Assembly (NCBI GenBank): GCA_024399015.1
Contig: JAKSIC010000005.1
Coordinates: 62,001 to 126,000 of the forward strand
Source: Fibrobacter sp.
Lineage (GTDB): Bacteria; Fibrobacterota; Fibrobacteria; Fibrobacterales; Fibrobacteraceae
DNA length: 64,000 nt
Reading direction: 5' to 3'
Position numbers and translations under genes: made by a program. The number at the start of each line of letters is the position of its first letter. Positions within the stretch are counted from its first letter, which is position 1. Of this stretch, positions 58,776 to 64,000 are shown in pieces. The notes below the pieces were generated by a model that did not search any database, had not been told where the DNA came from, and saw only the letters and a program-made list of their open reading frames with translations.

Positions 58776-60641
58776 TTACTGAATCAGGCTGTTTTTCTTT
58801 TCCACGAACTGCAGGAATTCGTCCATGGGAATAGCCTTGGAGAAGTAGAATCCCTGGATATAGTCGATTCCGATTGCCTTGAGAGCGTCAGCCTCGGCAG
58901 CAGTTTCCACGCCTTCGGAAACAACGTGGAGGCCCATTTCGTGAGCCATCTGAACCACTGTACGAACAACGTGCTTTGCCTTTTCCACTTCGAAGAAAGC
59001 CTTTGTCAAATCGTAGTCCATCTTCACGATGCAAACAGGCATTTCCACGATGTACATCAGGTTGGATTCACCCTTGCCGAAATCATCCAGGGAGAAGGAG
59101 CAGCCAAGGTCCATCAAGGTACCCATGTTGCTGAGCAAGTTCTTCTTCACGTTCAGCGTTGCTGTTTCAGTGATTTCAAGATTGAAGGCGGAAGAGGGAA
59201 CCTGGTATTCTTCCATGATGGCGTGCAAGCGGTTTGCCAAGTCCACCTGTTCGCATTGCAACACAGAGAGGTTCACTTCAATGTACTTGACGCCAGCCTT
59301 CTGCATTCTGCCAGTTGCGATAAATTCGCAAGTCTTCACAAAGACGCGTTCGCCCAAAGCCAAAATGCTACCGGATTCTTCAGCCACCGGAATAAAGTCG
59401 TTGGGGTAAATCAAGCCACCGTCTCTGCGGCGGATACGGACCAGAGCTTCGGCAGATTCAAACTTGCCACTGTGAACGCTGAAAATGGGCTGCAGGAACA
59501 CTTCCACACGATCTTCAGTCAAAGCCAGGTTGATTTCTTCCTGCATGTTTTCGTGCAGAAGGAAGTCGTCAATCATGTCCTTGGAAATTTCGATTCCAGT
59601 ATCAGGAACCTGACCATTGAACTTGTTGAAGAAGTACTTGAACACCTTGGTCAATCTTGCAGATTCCACCACGTCCAAGCCGTTTTCCATACCCAGGCCC
59701 TGGATGTTCTTAAAGTAATCAGAAGAACGCTGCTGTTCGTTATGGATCCAACGAATCAAGCGGTTGTAGCGACGACGGTCCTCAGTAATCATCATAAATT
59801 CGGGACCGAGAAGCTTAAAGAACAAAACACCGTCACGCACATTGGAACGGTGCATCAAGCGGTAAATATATTCGGAGGTTTCCGGGGAAATATCGTCCAT
59901 GGAGAACTGAATCACATGGAACTTTTTCTTCAGGTTGAAACGCTGCTTGAGGTAAGCTTCCAAGGCGTAGCCGTTAAAGCATCCCAATTCGCGGTTCAAG
60001 TTCACTTCCGGGTTTTCCAAGGCGGCATAAAGAATCATCATGCCCAAGGAAGTGGCAAAGCCCACTAGCAACTTTTCCGGATCAAAGAACTGCCAAATGG
60101 CGGCACCAATCCAAAGCAACATCCAAATGACGATTGCAGACCAACGAAGCTTGGGAATTCTCTTCTTTTCGGAGAAAGCCACCACCATAATGGCAATAAA
60201 GTTCACGGCACAGCATCCGTAGGCGAAAATTGCGCCGGGGCCATAGGTGTACATGATTCTTCCGCTGGAATAAATATTCAGCGGCAGCAGGAACATGGCC
60301 AAGCATTCTACACCAATGACACCAAAAAGGATCTTTGTGGCCTTCCAATGGCGTTTTTCATCCACCACGTCGTGCAACAAATAAAGCAGAGCTGACCAAC
60401 ATTCAATAACAAGGGTTGCGATGTACAATTTGCAGATACCCATCACCACCATAGGGTCCCAAGTATCCTGATGCGCAATGCCAACGAGAGAAAGAATATC
60501 CAGGACCAAAAGGATAATGGTCACAATCAGCATATTCTTGAAGATTTTTTCACCATAAAGGCCGAGCTGTTTTCTTCCGGAATACAGCACCAGCAGCAAT
60601 ATGCTGACGACAAGACCACAACATTGACATTCAATATTCAT
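58776..60641 (-). CDS. Membrane EAL-domain cyclic di-GMP phosphodiesterase
   Basis: Starting at ATG 60641 the protein has 621 residues; a TTG at 60662 would add seven. Neither has a clear ribosome-binding site. About seven N-terminal helices (to ~residue 220) form a sensor-like membrane domain. A GGDEF-shaped region follows (~225-370) without the GGDEF motif. The EAL domain (~385-615) keeps EALVRI, the Glu/Asn set EVNLSVLQCE and NLEITET, the Asp pair LDDFGKGESN (Lys where Thr is usual) and SEGVET. It should hydrolyse c-di-GMP. An HD-GYP protein is also in the window. Confidence 0.9.
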   Translation of the reverse strand: MNIECQCCGLVVSILLLVLYSGRKQLGLYGEKIFKNMLIVTIILLVLDILSLVGIAHQDTWDPMVVMGICKLYIATLVIECWSALLYLLHDVVDEKRHWKATKILFGVIGVECLAMFLLPLNIYSSGRIMYTYGPGAIFAYGCCAVNFIAIMVVAFSEKKRIPKLRWSAIVIWMLLWIGAAIWQFFDPEKLLVGFATSLGMMILYAALENPEVNLNRELGCFNGYALEAYLKQRFNLKKKFHVIQFSMDDISPETSEYIYRLMHRSNVRDGVLFFKLLGPEFMMITEDRRRYNRLIRWIHNEQQRSSDYFKNIQGLGMENGLDVVESARLTKVFKYFFNKFNGQVPDTGIEISKDMIDDFLLHENMQEEINLALTEDRVEVFLQPIFSVHSGKFESAEALVRIRRRDGGLIYPNDFIPVAEESGSILALGERVFVKTCEFIATGRMQKAGVKYIEVNLSVLQCEQVDLANRLHAIMEEYQVPSSAFNLEITETATLNVKKNLLSNMGTLMDLGCSFSLDDFGKGESNLMYIVEMPVCIVKMDYDLTKAFFEVEKAKHVVRTVVQMAHEMGLHVVSEGVETAAEADALKAIGIDYIQGFYFSKAIPMDEFLQFVEKKNSLIQ

Positions 60642-60686
60642 ACACAACCAAAACTTTTGCAAATATATAATAGTTTATTCAAAGAA

Positions 60687-60717
60687 ACCCTGTCAACGAT
60701 GGATTCGTTAACAGGGT
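60687..60717 (-). terminator. Terminator after the clan GH-A hydrolase
   Basis: ACCCTGT-c-AACGA, loop TGGAT-type, TCGTT-a-ACAGGGT gives a 12-bp stem with one mismatch, followed on the minus strand by TTCTTTG. Confidence 0.65.
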
Positions 60718-60761
60718 CTATTTGTATGCCTAATAAAGAGATATGTGATTTATCTCAACTT

Positions 60762-63700
60762 TTAGCGGAGGCGGCGCAGGCCCTTGGGCATGGGCACTTC
60801 GGTTCCATCTTCCTGCAGGAGGTAGATGTTGTCCAGGCTGATGTAGCCAACGCCGCTATGACGGGCGCGGAAATTAATGGTCTTGATCTTTGTAGGATCC
60901 AGCTGGGGAATGGTCTTGCCCCAACCTTCCTGGCTCATGTTTTCCCAAATGAGGGTGTCACGAACCCAGCTGCCGTGAGTATTGCGAAGGCGAACCATGA
61001 ACTCGTCGTAGTCCTTCACCTGATCGCTCTGCACCTGAACTTCGATGTAGCCATCGGGATTGTTGTGGTTGGTGGCGTAATCAAACACCACACCTACAGA
61101 CTGTTTGATTTCCTGGGGAACAACGTAGTAGGCGCCAGAGTAGTTGGGCCAGCCAAGAGTAGGCGGCTGCTCAATGTGGAAATCATGACGGATAAAGCCA
61201 CCATGGGGCGGATTTCCGTTGAAGACCTTGGCACCCATTTCTGTATTGCCTTCGCCCACCACCGAGAACCAATCCACGGCATCGACGCCGTTATCAAAGT
61301 TCTGCAGAATGCTTGTGGTACGATAGGCGCCACGCACGCGGAACGGAATCTTCTGCACAGTCTTTTTGCCGCCAAGGCCCGCAACCGTCAATTCAATTTC
61401 AGTACCCTTGGCACCGGTACCCTGCACCACCACAGGCGTCGTCTTTGCATGTTCGGGCACGGGAACCTTCACATGGAAACTTTCGATGGAGGCGTCCCAC
61501 TTGCCGTCATCAGGCGTAACGTTCACAGTCATGGCGCTGCCGTTCTTTCCAAAGCCAGGAATCTTGAGGGTAGCGCCCGTCAGCTGACCATTCTGCTGAG
61601 TCACGGTGCCAAACAAGTCCAGTGTATCGCCACGCATCATGACCTTCTTTTCAAGGGCTGCTGCAAGCACCACGGGAGTTGCGGCATTCTTTGCAGAAGC
61701 CTTATCACCACCAACAATGCGGGGGTTAATCTGGGCAACCGCAAGGCCAAAGGCCGGAATGGTAATATCACGAAACTTGGTGGGATCCAGGCGACGACCA
61801 CTGGGACCCATCTTCGGATAGGGATAGGCGTTCTTCTGGTCGCCAATCCACTTGAACTGATCTTCGCCAAAAACGTTCACTTCGGTACGGACATTTTCGG
61901 CCTTGCTGTCGGCACTAGCGGAAGCGCGATCAATTTGAACAACCTGGGGAGTATCAGACAAATTCACCATCAGCACTCGAGCAGAATCCGCGCCATTAGC
62001 GCCCTTCTTCGCCAGGGCATAAGCCACAACTTCAGAATTGGAACTTTCCACAGGAACCACAGCAAAGCCGTCTTCCAGGAACTGCTTGAAAGTCATATAC
62101 ACGCCGTAGTATTCCGCGGTAGGCTCCAGAGATTTCCACTTGTTCCAGGAACCTTCCTTCAGAAGGGCGGTCATACTGATGGTGCCCCAAGTATCGTCCG
62201 GGCTCTTGAAGAGGTTTCCGAAAGCGTCCCAAGGCAGCACCTGCAAGCGGTCACCAAAACGCACCGCATGCTGCGCAAAAATCATAGCCATGGCCGTTGC
62301 CTGGGGGTAATCCATCAACAGGCTGTAACCCTGAACGTTGGTGCTGAATTCCGAAAGGAATACGCGGCGCTTTTCTTCGCCAGAAGCAGAAGGAACCTTG
62401 TCCACGCCAGGCAAGTGACGCTTCATCCAGACATCCAGCGTATCCATATTGGGGCCCACATCCAGCATCGCCTTCAGCATGTCCTTGGCGTTGGCGCCAT
62501 TGGGAGTCCAGTACGGGTAATTATGCAAGTCCACTGCATCCAGGTAGCGCTTGCCATCGGCAATTTCCGCCTCCCCCACAATGCGGAGGAATTCTTCCAT
62601 CCAGTACTTTCCATCCAGAATGCCGGCGCCCTTCTGCATCATCTTGTGAGTACTGAGCAGCGGTCCATGCAAAATGATCGTGGGGTCCACCGCCTTCATG
62701 GCGCGGGCGTATTCCAAATAACGGGCCGCATAATGGCGTGCAGAAATAGGGCCAGATTCTTCCCATTCGCCGTCCAGTTCGTTACCGATTTCCCACTGCT
62801 TAATATTGTAGCCCTTAACCTTGTTTGCGTACTTCACCCAGGCAGCAGCTTCCTTAGAAGTACCGGTACCGGCGTTCACGCAAATCACAGCCTGGGCAGG
62901 CTTGCCGTCAGCAGACTTGGGCAGGCCATTAATGTAGGTCATGAATTCTTCGAAATGCCAGGGAATGTTGGTCCAGTCGGTGCGAGCCTTGTCGCCATTG
63001 CGGGTGGACATGGCATACATCTTGTATTCATTACCGGCCAGCAAATCCGTGCCATCGCTGAACATCTTCATCTCGCGAATCTGCACGCCCTTACCCGGCA
63101 AGTCCTGCAACTTAAAGCGGATGGCCACATAACGAGTGCGCACAGACTTGCCCTTGTACAAAGTTTCCGGGCCAGTCACCTTCACGTTGGCTTCCAGCTT
63201 CAAGTCGTTGGTCAGGGCCTGATGCACACCCGGATATTCCGCATAATCCGTAGTCCAGTATTCATACCGGAATGCCTTGGGGCGCAAATCACCCCAGCTA
63301 ATCTGCAGGGAATCAATGTTTTTCTTTTCGGGGAATTCCACCACAACCCAAGGCGGATCGTTGGGGTCTAGAATCTCGCCCCACCACATGGTTTCCATCT
63401 TGCCATCGGCCAAATGACTGCGACGCACAAAACCGTAATTGTCCTTGGTGGTGCCGCGGTAAATAGTTTCACCCAAGAAACCCGGAGCATACTTGCCCTC
63501 TTCTTCCGTAGTGATCCAAAGGCCCGTGCTATCGTACTTGCCAATACCATTCCAGTGGTAGTCATTACTCAAGCTGCCGTTGGGGAAACGGAACAAAGTA
63601 TATCCACCGTCCACCAAGGCATCCGTCATATCGTAATAACGGCTAGGCGGATTCCAGATGGCCAAATCCGCAGACATCATATTATTCTTGTTAATCACCA

Positions 63701-63809
63701 CACCCGGCTTGGTATCATCCACCTTAATCACCGTCTGTGCCGCTTGGGCGGTACCCGCCAAACCAAGAGCAGCAATCATCGCCGCCGACAAAACAAATTT
63801 CTTTTTCAT
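60762..63809 (-). CDS. Large secreted clan GH-A hydrolase (GH44/GH51-like) with discoidin-like insertion
   Basis: The 1015-residue protein has a signal peptide (MKKKFVLSAAMIAALGLAGTAQAA). The catalytic barrel begins LFRFPNGSLSNDYHWNG (about 72-88). It is interrupted by an F5/8-type-C-like domain (about 95-255, with RYVAIRF and REMKMFSDG) and resumes with acid/base Glu344 in WEIGNELDGEW and nucleophile Glu487 in FLSEFS. A beta domain, an Ig-like region and a C-terminal CBM11-like module (about 855-1005) follow. It lacks the sorting tail of the GH5 enzymes, ending PKGLRRLR. The substrate is unknown; arabinan, xylan or glucan are candidates. Confidence 0.8.
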   Translation of the reverse strand: MKKKFVLSAAMIAALGLAGTAQAAQTVIKVDDTKPGVVINKNNMMSADLAIWNPPSRYYDMTDALVDGGYTLFRFPNGSLSNDYHWNGIGKYDSTGLWITTEEEGKYAPGFLGETIYRGTTKDNYGFVRRSHLADGKMETMWWGEILDPNDPPWVVVEFPEKKNIDSLQISWGDLRPKAFRYEYWTTDYAEYPGVHQALTNDLKLEANVKVTGPETLYKGKSVRTRYVAIRFKLQDLPGKGVQIREMKMFSDGTDLLAGNEYKMYAMSTRNGDKARTDWTNIPWHFEEFMTYINGLPKSADGKPAQAVICVNAGTGTSKEAAAWVKYANKVKGYNIKQWEIGNELDGEWEESGPISARHYAARYLEYARAMKAVDPTIILHGPLLSTHKMMQKGAGILDGKYWMEEFLRIVGEAEIADGKRYLDAVDLHNYPYWTPNGANAKDMLKAMLDVGPNMDTLDVWMKRHLPGVDKVPSASGEEKRRVFLSEFSTNVQGYSLLMDYPQATAMAMIFAQHAVRFGDRLQVLPWDAFGNLFKSPDDTWGTISMTALLKEGSWNKWKSLEPTAEYYGVYMTFKQFLEDGFAVVPVESSNSEVVAYALAKKGANGADSARVLMVNLSDTPQVVQIDRASASADSKAENVRTEVNVFGEDQFKWIGDQKNAYPYPKMGPSGRRLDPTKFRDITIPAFGLAVAQINPRIVGGDKASAKNAATPVVLAAALEKKVMMRGDTLDLFGTVTQQNGQLTGATLKIPGFGKNGSAMTVNVTPDDGKWDASIESFHVKVPVPEHAKTTPVVVQGTGAKGTEIELTVAGLGGKKTVQKIPFRVRGAYRTTSILQNFDNGVDAVDWFSVVGEGNTEMGAKVFNGNPPHGGFIRHDFHIEQPPTLGWPNYSGAYYVVPQEIKQSVGVVFDYATNHNNPDGYIEVQVQSDQVKDYDEFMVRLRNTHGSWVRDTLIWENMSQEGWGKTIPQLDPTKIKTINFRARHSGVGYISLDNIYLLQEDGTEVPMPKGLRRLR

Positions 63810-64000
63810 AAAACTTTTTCGAATTTTAAATTTTCAGATTTTATAGTATCAATCTAAAAATAAATTCTTTAATAAAATCCGAGCAGCCTATCATATCAGC
63901 CAATACCGCCCGTACTATGACCATTTAGAATGTAACGAGAGGCCAGTTGCAAAAATACGAACCTTTGGGACGCTTGATATTCAAGGGGCTTTATCAGAAC
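63810..64000. other. Upstream region of the clan GH-A gene; possible gene end at the window edge
   Basis: AT-rich promoter-like sequence occupies 63810-63880. On the minus strand a frame is open from 64000 to TGA 63896-63898 (34 codons), which might be the C-terminus of a gene lying outside. I recognise nothing in it. Confidence 0.2.

Noticed and set aside
60471-63371. 966-codon open frame on the plus strand opposite the clan GH-A hydrolase
   Set aside because: The minus-strand gene has a signal peptide and catalytic motifs; the plus frame gives a His-rich composition with no recognisable domain.
63896-64000. 34-codon minus frame at the right edge as an annotated gene
   Set aside because: It is too short and unrecognised; reported only as a possibility within the edge region.

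Overview
The window most likely comes from a Fibrobacter species (phylum Fibrobacterota), a gut cellulose degrader. Evidence is a lipoprotein with the Fibrobacter succinogenes major paralogous (FISUMP) domain at 54778-55527, a tandem block of four GH5 glycoside hydrolases (41875-50172) of which three end in an intact type IX-like C-terminal sorting region, and a generally Gram-negative envelope gene set (porins, a TonB-dependent receptor, LolA-like and RND proteins). I saw no rRNA, tRNA, CRISPR array or intact insertion sequence.

Layout. 1-3.7 kb: a membrane glycosyltransferase with a C-terminal NPCBM domain (cut by the window start), a GtrB/ArnC-like GT2 and gmk. 3.7-14 kb: priA, a giant DUF349 protein, a Sua5-type threonylcarbamoyl-AMP synthase, a VanX-like dipeptidase behind a TonB-dependent receptor, and a nitrilase-family hydrolase. 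14-20 kb: a 42-residue HTH-like protein, queA, a WYL regulator, a zinc-ribbon/BON protein and gltX, with intergenic heptamer repeats. 20-25.7 kb: an AgcS symporter, small and hypothetical proteins, ispD, a NicO/DUF1007 metal-transport pair and a lone HD-GYP protein. 25.7-36 kb: a metal-homeostasis island on the minus strand with dtxR-feoA-feoB, a porin, and a DUF3793-flavodoxin-RND-LolA-like-DUF1302 operon. 36-41.7 kb: an outer-membrane protein, a bifunctional NAD(P)HX repair enzyme, polA and a 37-residue membrane peptide. 41.8-50.2 kb: the four GH5 genes. 50-64 kb: a malic enzyme fused to a phosphotransacetylase domain, ilvE, a ParDE-like toxin-antitoxin pair, the FISUMP lipoprotein, an aminotransferase, citrate synthase, a membrane EAL protein and a 1015-residue clan GH-A hydrolase. 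Two gene remnants (a sorting-domain tail and a GNAT C-terminus) sit in the gaps.

The most interesting coherent system is the metal island. A 14-bp DtxR-type box, TTAG-N6-CTAA, occurs four times in the dtxR-feoA-feoB promoter and once each, as the identical sequence TTAGATTAAGCTAA, at the porin promoter and on the -10 of the DUF3793 operon. This predicts that one DtxR-family repressor controls ferrous uptake, a porin and a complete envelope-spanning RND/LolA-like/beta-barrel export module. The second notable pattern is a set of degenerate tandem repeats, always with a 7-base period but with a different heptamer at each locus. They fill intergenic gaps exactly or form the leader of citrate synthase.
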